Shown: one piece after another, positions 1-6,365 of the stretch | Numbering within the stretch: position 1 is the first letter of the stretch | How the letters are laid out: every line of letters begins with the position of its first letter | Origin: JBGVSA01 sp041807905 | GTDB lineage: Bacteria > Pseudomonadota > Gammaproteobacteria > Burkholderiales > Rhodocyclaceae | NCBI RefSeq assembly: GCF_041807905.1 | Contig: NZ_JBGVSA010000054.1 | Location: 1 to 9,934, forward strand | DNA length: 9,934 bases | Reading direction: 5' to 3' | Position numbers and translations under genes: made by a program | Notes under the pieces: generated by a model | What the model saw: only the letters and a program-made list of their open reading frames with translations | Told to the model about the DNA's origin: nothing | The model's database searches: none

Positions 1-55
1 GCGCAACAACGCTGTGATCTCGGCCTACCTCGGAGGCGCGCACCATGCCGCATGA
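1..55 (+). CDS. livG: LIV-type ABC transporter ATP-binding protein LivG, C-terminal end only (partial)
   Basis: Reading from base 2, an open frame runs into the window and stops at TGA 53-55, giving RNNAVISAYLGGAHHAA. The run 'VISAYLGG' resembles the C-terminus of LivG-type ATPases of branched-chain amino-acid importers, which often end in VIxAYLG. The frame overlaps the livF start codon (ATG at 45) by 11 bases, which is typical of translationally coupled livG-livF pairs. Only 17 codons are visible, so the call rests on the tail plus the identity of the next gene. The rest of the gene, and probably the membrane and binding-protein genes, lie upstream of the window. Confidence 0.72.
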   Translation, partial: RNNAVISAYLGGAHHAA

Positions 56-776
56 CAACGCGCCCACCCTCGCCCTGCGCGACATGAAAGTGGCATACGG
101 CCACATCGTCGCCGTCAAGGGCATCGACCTGACGCTCGACCGGGGCGAGCTGGTCTGCCTGATCGGCGCCAACGGCGCGGGCAAGACCACGACGCTGTCG
201 GCCATCGCCGGCACGCTGCGCGCGCAGAGCGGCGACATCGTGTACGAGGGGGAGCGGATCAACACCGTGCCCGCACACCATCGCGTACGCCACGGCATCG
301 CACTGGTGCCGGAAGGGCGCGGCATCTTCACGCGGCTGACAGTGGAAGAGAACCTGCGCATGGGCGCCTATATCCGCCGCGACAGACAAACGGTGGAAGA
401 AGAACTCGAACGCATCTACGAGCGCCTGCCCCGCATCAAGGAGCGCCTGTCGCAAGTGGCCGGCACGCTGTCAGGCGGCGAACAGCAGATGGTCGCCATC
501 GCCCGCGCCCTGCTCTCGCGCCCGCGCCTGCTCTTGCTGGATGAGCCGTCGATGGGCCTGGCGCCGTTGGTGGTGGAGAAAATCTTCGAGGTCGTGCAAG
601 GCGTGGCCGCCACCGGCGTGACCGTATTGCTGGTCGAGCAGAACGCGCATCTGGCCTTGTCATTCGCGCAACGCGGCTACGTCATGGAAAGCGGTCGCAT
701 CACGCTCACCGGCACCGGCGAAGAGCTGTTGCGCGATCCGCAGGTCAAGCGCGCCTACCTCGGCGAAGTGGCCTGA
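45..776 (+). CDS. livF: Branched-chain amino-acid (LIV-type) ABC transporter ATP-binding protein LivF
   Basis: This 243-residue protein is the usual length for LivF. It is one of the two cytoplasmic ATPases that power high-affinity import of branched-chain amino acids, or related substrates, through LivH/LivM-type permeases. Walker A is GANGAGKT (residues 41-48), the LivF-typical Q-loop region is VPEGRGIF (88-95), the ABC signature is LSGGEQQ (142-148), and Walker B is LLLLDEP (162-168). VEQN (196-199) stands where most ABC proteins have the switch histidine; Gln there is the norm in LivF and distinguishes it from LivG. ATG 45 lies inside the upstream livG tail with GGAGG at 31-35 as ribosome-binding site, which supports this start. 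The substrate cannot be fixed: Burkholderiales carry many paralogous LIV operons, some for amides, urea or aromatic acids. No binding-protein gene follows, so livF is probably the last gene of its operon. Confidence 0.95.
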   Translation: MPHDNAPTLALRDMKVAYGHIVAVKGIDLTLDRGELVCLIGANGAGKTTTLSAIAGTLRAQSGDIVYEGERINTVPAHHRVRHGIALVPEGRGIFTRLTVEENLRMGAYIRRDRQTVEEELERIYERLPRIKERLSQVAGTLSGGEQQMVAIARALLSRPRLLLLDEPSMGLAPLVVEKIFEVVQGVAATGVTVLLVEQNAHLALSFAQRGYVMESGRITLTGTGEELLRDPQVKRAYLGEVA

Positions 777-781
777 GCGCG

Positions 782-802
782 GCGCGGCCCGCAGTGCCGC
801 GC
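782..802 (+). terminator. Hairpin after livF, possible terminator
   Basis: A perfect 7-base-pair GC-only inverted repeat (GCGCGGC at 782-788, GCCGCGC at 796-802) with a 7-base loop begins five bases after the livF stop. No T-run follows, so it is not a textbook intrinsic terminator. It could be a weak terminator or a 3'-end stabiliser. Confidence 0.35.
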
Positions 803-911
803 GAAAGGCACGGAACCTGCATTGGCTATCGGGCCGATTCAACAAGCCGCGCCCGGCGCGGCGGATAATGCAGGGACCCGCACACTGGCGGGCCGGCCCG
901 AGAACCCCAAC

Positions 912-1415
912 ATGAATGATCACCTCCCCAGCCACCAGGTCGCCATGACCGTACTGATGACGCCCGACATGGCCAATTTTTCCGGCAACGTCCATGGCGG
1001 CGCCATCCTGAAACTGCTCGACCAGGCTGCCTATGCGTGCGCGGCGCGCTACGCCGGCCGCTACGTCGTCACGCTCTCCGTCGATCAAGTCACCTTCCGC
1101 CAGCCGATTCACGTTGGCGAACTGGTCACCTTCCTGGCCTCGGTGAACTTCACCGGCACCACATCGATGGAAATCGGCGTCAAGGTCATCACCGAGAACA
1201 TCCGCTCCAAAGTGGTGCGTCACGCCAATAGTTGCTTCTTCACCATGGTGGCGGTCGACGACGACTTCAAACCGGTGGGCGTGCCGCCTCTGGTGCCCGC
1301 CAACGCCGACGAGCGCCGACGCTTCGAAGCCGCCAAGATGCGCCGACAGTTGCGGCAGGAGATGGAAGAGCGCCGGCGCACGATCAACGAAAAGGCAGCC
1401 CAGGGCGAATGCTGA
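912..1415 (+). CDS. Acyl-CoA thioesterase, hotdog fold (ACOT7/YciA-like)
   Basis: The predicted product is a 167-residue cytoplasmic single-hotdog enzyme that hydrolyses acyl-CoA thioesters to free fatty acid and CoA. The diagnostic stretch is GNVHGGAILKLLDQA (residues 25-39). Asn26, His28-Gly-Gly and Asp37 match the Asn/Asp catalytic pattern and the 'NxHGGxIlkxxD' signature of the acyl-CoA hydrolase branch of hotdog proteins. SVDQVTFRQPIHVGE follows, as expected for the second half of the fold. The C-terminus is a charged Arg/Glu-rich helix (about residues 140-160), common in bacterial members. ATG 912 is chosen because homology-like sequence begins just after it; an upstream TTG at 822 would add 30 residues of low-complexity type. 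Chain-length preference cannot be read from the sequence. The stop overlaps the Nudix gene start by 7 bases. Confidence 0.88.
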   Translation: MNDHLPSHQVAMTVLMTPDMANFSGNVHGGAILKLLDQAAYACAARYAGRYVVTLSVDQVTFRQPIHVGELVTFLASVNFTGTTSMEIGVKVITENIRSKVVRHANSCFFTMVAVDDDFKPVGVPPLVPANADERRRFEAAKMRRQLRQEMEERRRTINEKAAQGEC

Positions 1416-1903
1416 CATTCCGAACGGAGGGCGGAGTCTTCAACTGTCGCGCCGCGGCCGTGGTGCTGCGCGACAACGCCTTGCTCGTCACGCAGGAGGC
1501 CGGCGCCAGCTTCTGGTATCTGCCGGGCGGGCAACTGGAGTTCGGCGAAAGCGCAGCACAGGCTGTTGCGCGCGAAGTTCACGAGCAGCTCGCCATAAGC
1601 GCGCATGTGGTACGACCGTTGTTTTTCGTGGAGAACTTCTTCGCGCTGCCCGACGGACGTCCGTTTCACGAATGGTCGATGTACTTCCTCGCCGAAATCG
1701 AGCCCGACGCCGTACCACGTACGCGGGACGTGAATGGCGTCGAATCGCACCTCGATCTGCGGCATCGGTGGGCCCCGATCGACACGCTCGGCCGCCTGCC
1801 CTTGCGGCCGGCGTTCCTGGTGGATGCACTGAAAGATCTGCCGGCGACGATGCAGCATGTCGTCTATCGCGACACGCCCACCCGGCGACTGGACCGTTGG
1901 TAA
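1409..1903 (+). CDS. Nudix hydrolase with non-consensus Nudix box
   Basis: This 164-residue single-domain protein is expected to hydrolyse a nucleoside diphosphate linked to another moiety. The Nudix box spans residues 41-63: Gly41, five residues, Glu47, seven residues, then REVHEQLAI. Against the consensus GX5EX7REUXEEXGU, Arg55, Glu56 and Glu59 are present, but the last Glu of the EE pair is Gln60 and the following Gly is Ala62. That Glu is a metal ligand in MutT-type enzymes, so activity may be altered. YLPGGQLEFGE (37-47) is otherwise classical, and WAPIDTL further on resembles the usual W-x-P-x-x-x-L region. ATG 1409 sits inside the last codons of the thioesterase gene, with AAAGG at 1391-1395 as a modest, rather distant ribosome site; the overlap implies co-transcription and coupling. 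The substrate is unknown; the thioesterase neighbour makes a CoA-related substrate worth considering, but this is inference only. Confidence 0.85.
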   Translation: MLTFRTEGGVFNCRAAAVVLRDNALLVTQEAGASFWYLPGGQLEFGESAAQAVAREVHEQLAISAHVVRPLFFVENFFALPDGRPFHEWSMYFLAEIEPDAVPRTRDVNGVESHLDLRHRWAPIDTLGRLPLRPAFLVDALKDLPATMQHVVYRDTPTRRLDRW

Positions 1904-1970
1904 GGGGGCGCGGCCTTCAGCGCGGGGGCGTTGCTGCCGCCAACGTCATCCTGCAGGTCGCGCCACGACA

Positions 1971-1993
1971 GCAAACGCCCGGCCGGCGTTCGC
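1971..1993 (-). terminator. Hairpin between convergent Nudix and cyaY genes, possible cyaY terminator
   Basis: In minus-strand RNA a 9-base-pair stem with one G-U pair (arms 1985-1993 and 1971-1979, loop 1980-1984) starts seven bases after the cyaY stop. No U-run follows. The arm at 1969-1980 can alternatively pair with GGGCGTTGCTG at 1926-1936, with one bulge and a 32-base loop, so the convergent spacer can fold two ways. This fits end-of-transcript structure serving either direction. Confidence 0.38.
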
Positions 1994-2000
1994 AACCCTG

Positions 2001-2327
2001 TCAGAGCACCACGGCGCCGCCGCTCTGCTGCGAAATCAACCGCGACAGCGCGCGATACAGCTCTTCCCCGTCCCGTGTGCCGATCCACTTGCCCTCGGCG
2101 TACTTGAAGTGAAAACCGCCCGAGCGCGCGGCGACCCAGATTTCGCGGGCCGCGGCATGGCGGTTGATGATGATCTTGCTGTCGTCCTCGAACGTCAGTT
2201 GCAGGATGCCGCCCGCCTGCGGCTCGATGTCGCAGTCGATATCGGCGGCGTCCAGCGTACTTTCGATGCGTTCTTCCAGACGCGCCATTTCGGCGTCGGC
2301 CAGGTCGAGAAATTCTGCTTCATCCAT
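2001..2327 (-). CDS. cyaY: Iron-sulfur cluster assembly protein CyaY (bacterial frataxin)
   Basis: The 108-residue length is standard for CyaY. This small cytoplasmic iron-binding protein works with IscS/IscU and modulates the rate of Fe-S cluster assembly. The N-terminal helix is acidic (MDEAEFLDLADAEMARLEERIE), as in the iron-binding ridge of the family. It is followed by the beta-sheet region with DDSKIIINRH, EIWVAARSGGFHF (about residues 62-74), the Trp of KWIGTRDGE (about 80-88), and the C-terminal helix ELYRALSRLI. The gene is divergent from lptM-lysA; a frataxin gene next to lptM is also known in E. coli, where the next gene is dapF rather than lysA. AAAGG and AAAGAG lie just upstream of the ATG on the minus strand. 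The start is well placed because the acidic helix begins immediately. Confidence 0.95.
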   Translation of the reverse strand: MDEAEFLDLADAEMARLEERIESTLDAADIDCDIEPQAGGILQLTFEDDSKIIINRHAAAREIWVAARSGGFHFKYAEGKWIGTRDGEELYRALSRLISQQSGGAVVL

Positions 2328-2342
2328 CTCTTTGGGTGTCCT

Positions 2343-2372
2343 TTGTTACCATGGCGGCTTTCCGTTTTTCAA
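2343..2372. promoter_or_regulatory. Shared divergent promoter region of cyaY and lptM-lysA (tentative)
   Basis: The 59-base gap between the divergent starts must hold both promoters. On the minus strand TTGAAA (2372-2367) and TAACAA (2348-2343) are 18 bases apart, a good -35 with a poor -10 for cyaY. On the plus strand TGT-TACCAT (2344-2352) is an extended -10-like element that would give a leader of roughly 28 bases to the lptM ATG. The two overlap, so they might compete. These are pattern matches only. Confidence 0.33.
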
Positions 2373-2386
2373 TAACGAACCCGCGC

Positions 2387-2593
2387 ATGCGCTCCATCAT
2401 CATTCCGATCGTGCTTGCCACCGTCTGCGCCGCCTGCGGCATCAAGGGCGCGCTGTACCTGCCCCCGCCGCCGCGCCAACCCGCCGCGGCCACGCCGGCG
2501 CCTGCCGAGGCCAGCCCTCCGGTATCGGCTGACGATGTTAGCAAAGAAGCGGCTTCGGCCCCGCTGGCTCCGATGGCGCCGATCCAGCCCTGA
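2387..2593 (+). CDS. lptM: LPS translocon maturation lipoprotein LptM (YifL-like)
   Basis: This is a 68-residue lipoprotein precursor. The signal peptide is MRSIIIPIVLATVCAAC, with the predicted lipidated residue Cys17 in CAAC, followed by GIKGALYLPPPP. The 'CGxKGxLYxP' run is the hallmark of LptM/YifL, a small outer-membrane lipoprotein that associates with the LptDE translocon and helps LptD oxidative maturation in E. coli. The remainder is Pro/Ala-rich and low in complexity, as usual. ATG 2387 is chosen because it gives a compact signal peptide; the in-frame GTG 2336 and ATG 2351 would add 17 or 12 residues before it and overlap the predicted promoter. No strong ribosome site is visible. 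A second Cys (Cys14) lies three residues before the lipobox Cys. It lies 26 bases ahead of lysA and is probably co-transcribed with it. Confidence 0.85.
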   Translation: MRSIIIPIVLATVCAACGIKGALYLPPPPRQPAAATPAPAEASPPVSADDVSKEAASAPLAPMAPIQP

Positions 2594-2619
2594 TACTCGC
2601 CCCCACCCAATCATCGACC

Positions 2620-3876
2620 ATGTCTTTTGCCATTCCTACCCTTTCCGAATCCGCCCAGGGGCTCGCGCTTGAGTCCGTGCCGCTGGCCCGCGTCGCCGAG
2701 CGCTTCGGCACGCCGGTCTACGTCTATTCGCGCGCAGCGCTGGAAGGGGCTTACCGCGCCTGGACCGAAGCCGTGGCCGGCCGCGACGCCATGGTGTGCT
2801 ACGCCGTCAAGGCCAACAGCAATCTGGCAGTTCTGAATCTGTTTGCCCGCCTGGGCGCCGGATTCGACATCGTTTCGGGCGGCGAACTGGCGCGCGTGCT
2901 GGCGGCGGGCGGTCGCCCCGAACGCGTGGTGTTCTCAGGCGTGGGCAAAAGTCGGGCCGAGATGCGCCAGGCGCTGGACGCCGGCATCCATTGCTTCAAC
3001 CTCGAATCGGCCGCCGAACTGGACCGCCTGATCGAAGTCGCCGCCGAAGCCGGCAAGCCTGCGCCGATGGCGTTTCGCGTCAATCCGAACGTGGACCCCA
3101 AGACCCACCCGTACATTTCCACCGGCCTGCGCGAAAACAAGTTCGGCGTCGATTTCGACGAAGCCGCGGCCCTGTATCGCAAGGCGGCCGCGTCCAGGCA
3201 CCTGAAGGTCAGCGGCATCGCCTGCCACATCGGCTCGCAAATGCTGGATGCAGCACCGATGGCCGAGGCGGCAGAGAAATTGCGTGGACTCATTGAATCG
3301 CTCGAGGCCGAAGGCATCCGCTTCAGCCACGTCGATCTCGGCGGCGGCCTGGGCATCCGCTACGACGACGAAGTGCCGCCGAGTGCCGCTGACTACGTGG
3401 CGCCGCTGCTGGCCGCTTTCGCCGGCCGCCCCGAGACGCTGTGCTTCGAGCCGGGCCGCTCGCTGGTGGGCAACGCGGGCCTGCTTCTCACGCGCGTGGA
3501 GTTCCTCAAGCACGGCGAGACGAAGAACTTCGCCATCGTCGATGCGGCCATGAACGATCTGGCGCGTCCCGCCCTGTATGACGCCTATCACCAGATCGCG
3601 CCGGTGGTGCGACGCGATGGCGCCGCCCAGCGCTATGAAGTGGTCGGCCCGGTGTGCGAGAGCGGCGACTTCCTCGGACACGATCGTGAACTCGTCCTTG
3701 CCGAAGGCGACCTGGTGGCGATCCTGTCGGCCGGCGCCTACGGCATGGCGATGAGCTCCAACTACAACACGCGTCCGCGCGTGGCAGAAGTCATGGTCGA
3801 CGGCGAGACGATGCACCTCGTGCGCCAGCGTGAAACCGTAGAATCGCTGTTTGCGCTCGAAGCCCCCTTGCCCTGA
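2620..3876 (+). CDS. lysA: Diaminopimelate decarboxylase LysA
   Basis: This 418-residue PLP enzyme of fold type III (alanine racemase-like barrel) catalyses the last step of lysine synthesis: meso-2,6-diaminopimelate to L-lysine and CO2. The PLP lysine is Lys64 in CYAVKANSN. HIGSQ (residues 203-207), the phosphate-binding GGGLGI (241-246), EPGR (277-280), the active-site Cys346 in CESGD (346-350), and AYGMAMSSNYN (373-383) are all in the order and spacing expected for LysA. CESGD and the EPGR/SSNYN context favour LysA over ornithine/arginine decarboxylases or carboxynorspermidine decarboxylase. The ATG at 2620 has no obvious ribosome site in CACCCAATCATCGACC, so translation may be coupled to lptM 26 bases upstream. 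The length is normal and no frameshift or missing residue was seen. Confidence 0.97.
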   Translation: MSFAIPTLSESAQGLALESVPLARVAERFGTPVYVYSRAALEGAYRAWTEAVAGRDAMVCYAVKANSNLAVLNLFARLGAGFDIVSGGELARVLAAGGRPERVVFSGVGKSRAEMRQALDAGIHCFNLESAAELDRLIEVAAEAGKPAPMAFRVNPNVDPKTHPYISTGLRENKFGVDFDEAAALYRKAAASRHLKVSGIACHIGSQMLDAAPMAEAAEKLRGLIESLEAEGIRFSHVDLGGGLGIRYDDEVPPSAADYVAPLLAAFAGRPETLCFEPGRSLVGNAGLLLTRVEFLKHGETKNFAIVDAAMNDLARPALYDAYHQIAPVVRRDGAAQRYEVVGPVCESGDFLGHDRELVLAEGDLVAILSAGAYGMAMSSNYNTRPRVAEVMVDGETMHLVRQRETVESLFALEAPLP

Positions 3877-3903
3877 GCAAGGCCGGCCACAACACTGCTT
3901 CAT

Positions 3904-3930
3904 CAGCATTCCGCGCGCCGTGGAATGCTG
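3904..3930 (+). terminator. Strong hairpin 27 bases after lysA, possible terminator
   Basis: CAGCATTCC (3904-3912) and GGAATGCTG (3922-3930) form a perfect 9-base-pair inverted repeat. Pairing can continue inward by G-U, C-G and G-C to a 12-pair stem with a three-base loop. No T-run follows; CCCC and a second hairpin come next. Its place favours transcription termination or 3'-end protection for lysA, but an operator role for the downstream signalling operon is also possible. Confidence 0.42.
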
Positions 3931-3932
3931 CC

Positions 3933-3966
3933 CCGACTGGATACCCCTAGGTCGGTATTCAGTCGG
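3933..3966. promoter_or_regulatory. Long CCTAGG-containing palindrome upstream of the signalling operon, candidate operator
   Basis: CCGACTG-G-ATACC (3933-3945) pairs with GGTAT-T-CAGTCGG (3954-3966), thirteen positions with one G-T, around the loop CCTAGGTC. The loop contains the self-complementary CCTAGG (3946-3951). As DNA this is a good dimer-binding site; as RNA it is a stable hairpin. Its centre (about 3949) is around 45 bases upstream of the start site that would follow the -10-like TAGAGT at 3982-3987, a usual position for an activator. No regulator gene in the window is an obvious partner, and both signalling proteins lack a DNA-binding domain. Confidence 0.4.
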
Positions 3967-3976
3967 AAGCGTCGAT

Positions 3977-3984
3977 GCCGATAG
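3977..3984 (+). promoter_or_regulatory. GCCGATAG, resembles the -10 element of sigma-28 (FliA) promoters
   Basis: GCCGATAG matches the FliA -10 consensus GCCGATAA at seven of eight bases and is in the spacer before a predicted c-di-GMP enzyme, where motility co-regulation would make sense. The expected -35 at the standard 11-base spacing (TTCAGTCG against TAAAGTTT) matches at only four of eight bases. The overlapping TAGAGT could alternatively be a weak sigma-70 -10. Low confidence. Confidence 0.22.
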
Positions 3985-3995
3985 AGTAAGCGTGG

Positions 3996-4036
3996 GGCCG
4001 GTACTGTCTCCCGGCCACGGTTGATCACGGACCGTG
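3996..4036 (+). other. Two further hairpins in the predicted 5' leader of the signalling operon
   Basis: GGCCGG (3996-4001) pairs with CCGGCC (4011-4016), loop nine bases, and CACGG (4016-4020) pairs with CCGTG (4032-4036), loop eleven bases. They share one base, so they compete slightly. With the two larger hairpins upstream they make four stems in about 135 bases. I do not recognise a known riboswitch class. The remainder of the spacer, 4037-4108, shows nothing further that I can support. Confidence 0.3.
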
Positions 4037-4108
4037 CGCGCCCGGCGGCATCGACACATGGGATCGCGGGCGTCATGCCGGCAACATCGGTTCGATGCGG
4101 GCAGCATG

Positions 4109-4116
4109 AAGGAGGA
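4109..4116 (+). promoter_or_regulatory. Near-ideal ribosome-binding site that fixes a GTG start
   Basis: AAGGAGGA is a near-perfect match to the anti-Shine-Dalgarno complement. GGAGG ends six bases before GTG 4122. It is the best ribosome site in the window and decides the non-ATG start of the response regulator gene. Confidence 0.85.
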
Positions 4117-4121
4117 CGGCA

Positions 4122-6365
4122 GTGGCGGCGACTGACGACGGCGATGAACTCCTGTTCCTGCGCGAAGACGGCGAGGACGTGCCGCATGCCCGCGCAGGCG
4201 GCGCCTGGCGCGTGCTGATCGTCGACGACGACGAGGACGTTCACGCCACCACTTCTCTCGCCCTGCGCAGCACGCCGGTCCTGCATCGGCCGGTGGAGTT
4301 CCTGCATGCCTACTCCGCCGCGCAGACGCGCGAAATTCTCGCGCGCGAGGCCGACATCGCGGTCATCCTGCTCGACGTGGTGATGGAACACGACGACGCC
4401 GGTCTGCGCCTGGTGCGCCAGATCCGCGACGAATTCGGCCTGACCGACACGCGCATCATCCTGCGCACGGGCCAGCCCGGTTACGCGCCGGAACTCGAAG
4501 CGATCCGCGACTACGACATCAACGACTACAAGACCAAGTCGGAGCTCACCCGCAACAAGCTATACACCACGCTGACCGCTGCGATCCGCTCGTACGACCA
4601 GATCCGCACCATCAATGCCGCGCGTCGCGGGCTGACCATGGTGGTACACGCCACCGGCGAACTGATGGCATTGACCGGCATGCGCAATTTCGCCGCCGGC
4701 GTCATCACCCAACTGTCGGCCCTGCTCAGCGTGCGCCCCGAAGGGCTCATCTGCGCGCAGGACGGCGACGGTGACGACAGCGCCGCCACGCCGATCGTCA
4801 TCGCCGCGGCCGGCCGCTATTCCCCGCTCATCGACCAGCCGGTATCGCGGATTCTCGACACCCGCATCCGCGAGCAGATCAACCTGTGCCTCGCCGAAGA
4901 GCGCCATCTGTTCAGCGCCGACGGCACCACGCTGTTTTTCTCGGCGCGCGACCACCGCAACATGGCCGCGTGGCTGGATACCGCGTCGCCCGTCGATGAC
5001 GCCACGCGCCAGTTGCTACAGGTGTTCTGCGCCAACATCTCGATCGGGCTGGACAACACGCGGCTGTTCACCAGCCTGCACGAGCGCGCCTATTTCGATC
5101 CGCTCACCGGGCTGGCCAACCGCGTCAGTCTCGTCTCGCAGCTCGACGTACGGCTGGCTTCGCCCGAGCGCGGCGAACACACCTTGGCGCTGATCGATAT
5201 CGATCAGTTCTCCGACACCAACGATTCGCTGGGGCCGAGCTTCGGCGACGCGCTCCTGCGCGCCGTGGCGCGCCGCCTGCGTGGCCAGTTGCCGGCGCTG
5301 TGCGAAGTCGCGCGCATCGCGGTCGACCTGTTCGGCGTGCTGGGCCGCGTCGAAGACCTCATGCCCGCCTCGCTCAGCCGTCTGTTCAATGAGCCCTTCC
5401 AGATCGACGGACAGGCGCTGCGCGTATCCGCCACCATGGGCATCGCGCACCTGGTCGACGTCGATGGCGACGGCGCGGATGCCATCAAGTACGCCAGCAT
5501 GGCGATGCGCCGGGCCAAGGTCGCCAGCCGGGGCGAATACGCGTTCTTCACGCGCGACATGGCCATCGAGATCGGCGAGCGTGCACGCCTGCTGCAGGCG
5601 CTGCGGCACGCCGTGGAGCGCCAGCGCCTGTATGCGGTCTACCAGCCGCAGATCGACATGCGCAGCGGCCGTATCACAGGTGTCGAAGCCCTGCTGCGCT
5701 GGCGCGGCGAAGACGGCTCGCTGATCCCGCCCGACCGCTTCATTCCGCTGGCCGAACGCTCAGGCATGATCGTGGCGATCGGCGAATGGGTCCTGCGCGC
5801 GGCCTGCCGGCAGCAAGCGCAGTTCGCCCGCGACGGACTCGACGTGGGCCGCATGGCGATCAACGTTTCGTCATACCAGTTGCGCCACCCGGGATTCCTC
5901 GACATGCTGCGCTCGGTACTGGACGACACGGCGGTCGAACCTTCTTCGATCGAACTCGAACTGACCGAATCGATGGCCATGGAAGAAGGCGAACACGTCA
6001 CGCTGATCCTCGACGCCGTGCGGGCCATGGGTGTGCGCATCGCCGTCGACGACTTCGGCACGGGTTTCTCGTCGCTGTCGTATCTGCAGCGTCTGCACGT
6101 CGACCGGCTCAAGATCGATCGCGGCTTCATCCGCGACATCGCCCACGATGAGCGCGCGCGCCGCATTCCGGAGCTGGTGGTCGGACTGGCCGACAAACTG
6201 GGTATCGAAACGCTGGCCGAAGGCGTCGAGACCTCGCAGCAACTCGAACTGTTGCGCGACATGGGCTGCCGCGAAGCGCAGGGCTACCTGTTCGCTAAGC
6301 CGATGGAAGCGGCCGAACTGCAACAATGGCTGCGCACGCGCCCCGGCGGGCCCGCGCCATCTTGA
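4122..6365 (+). CDS. Response regulator: REC-DUF3369-degenerate GGDEF-EAL, predicted c-di-GMP phosphodiesterase
   Basis: This 747-residue cytoplasmic protein contains four domains. REC spans about residues 28-145: acidic pocket VDDDED (34-39), phospho-acceptor Asp85 in LLDVVME, Thr116 in LRTGQP, and Lys139 of DYKTKSE as the likely switch lysine. A DUF3369-type, GAF-like region spans about 160-320. A GGDEF-fold domain starts at FDPLTGLANR (325-334), but AVDLF (400-404) replaces GGDEF and no RxxD inhibitory site precedes it, so cyclase activity is not expected. EAL spans about 485-740 and looks complete: EAL at 522-524, Asn581, Glu613 in ELTES, DDFGTGFSSL (643-652), Lys664, AEGVE (699-703) and Gln720 in QGYLF. 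The expected reaction is c-di-GMP to pGpG, controlled by phosphorylation from the kinase encoded next. The degenerate GGDEF might bind GTP as a regulator, as in some GGDEF-EAL enzymes (inference). There is no DNA-binding domain. Confidence 0.93.
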   Translation: MAATDDGDELLFLREDGEDVPHARAGGAWRVLIVDDDEDVHATTSLALRSTPVLHRPVEFLHAYSAAQTREILAREADIAVILLDVVMEHDDAGLRLVRQIRDEFGLTDTRIILRTGQPGYAPELEAIRDYDINDYKTKSELTRNKLYTTLTAAIRSYDQIRTINAARRGLTMVVHATGELMALTGMRNFAAGVITQLSALLSVRPEGLICAQDGDGDDSAATPIVIAAAGRYSPLIDQPVSRILDTRIREQINLCLAEERHLFSADGTTLFFSARDHRNMAAWLDTASPVDDATRQLLQVFCANISIGLDNTRLFTSLHERAYFDPLTGLANRVSLVSQLDVRLASPERGEHTLALIDIDQFSDTNDSLGPSFGDALLRAVARRLRGQLPALCEVARIAVDLFGVLGRVEDLMPASLSRLFNEPFQIDGQALRVSATMGIAHLVDVDGDGADAIKYASMAMRRAKVASRGEYAFFTRDMAIEIGERARLLQALRHAVERQRLYAVYQPQIDMRSGRITGVEALLRWRGEDGSLIPPDRFIPLAERSGMIVAIGEWVLRAACRQQAQFARDGLDVGRMAINVSSYQLRHPGFLDMLRSVLDDTAVEPSSIELELTESMAMEEGEHVTLILDAVRAMGVRIAVDDFGTGFSSLSYLQRLHVDRLKIDRGFIRDIAHDERARRIPELVVGLADKLGIETLAEGVETSQQLELLRDMGCREAQGYLFAKPMEAAELQQWLRTRPGGPAPS

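Noticed and set aside
864..869. GATAAT resembling a -10 box before the thioesterase gene
   Set aside because: No acceptable -35 is present at 16-18 bases upstream, so it cannot be supported as a promoter, although the gene probably does start its own transcript nearby.
822..911. Upstream TTG start that would extend the thioesterase by 30 residues
   Set aside because: The added stretch looks like translated intergenic DNA, and hotdog thioesterases of this kind begin near ATG 912.
2935..4107. 390-codon minus-strand open frame across lysA and the spacer
   Set aside because: It is antisense to conserved LysA motifs and runs through the hairpin-rich spacer; its composition is that of a shadow frame.
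5319..5333. Possible active diguanylate cyclase in the response regulator
   Set aside because: AVDLF at the signature position lacks the Gly-Gly and the Glu needed for GTP binding and catalysis, so only the phosphodiesterase activity is proposed.
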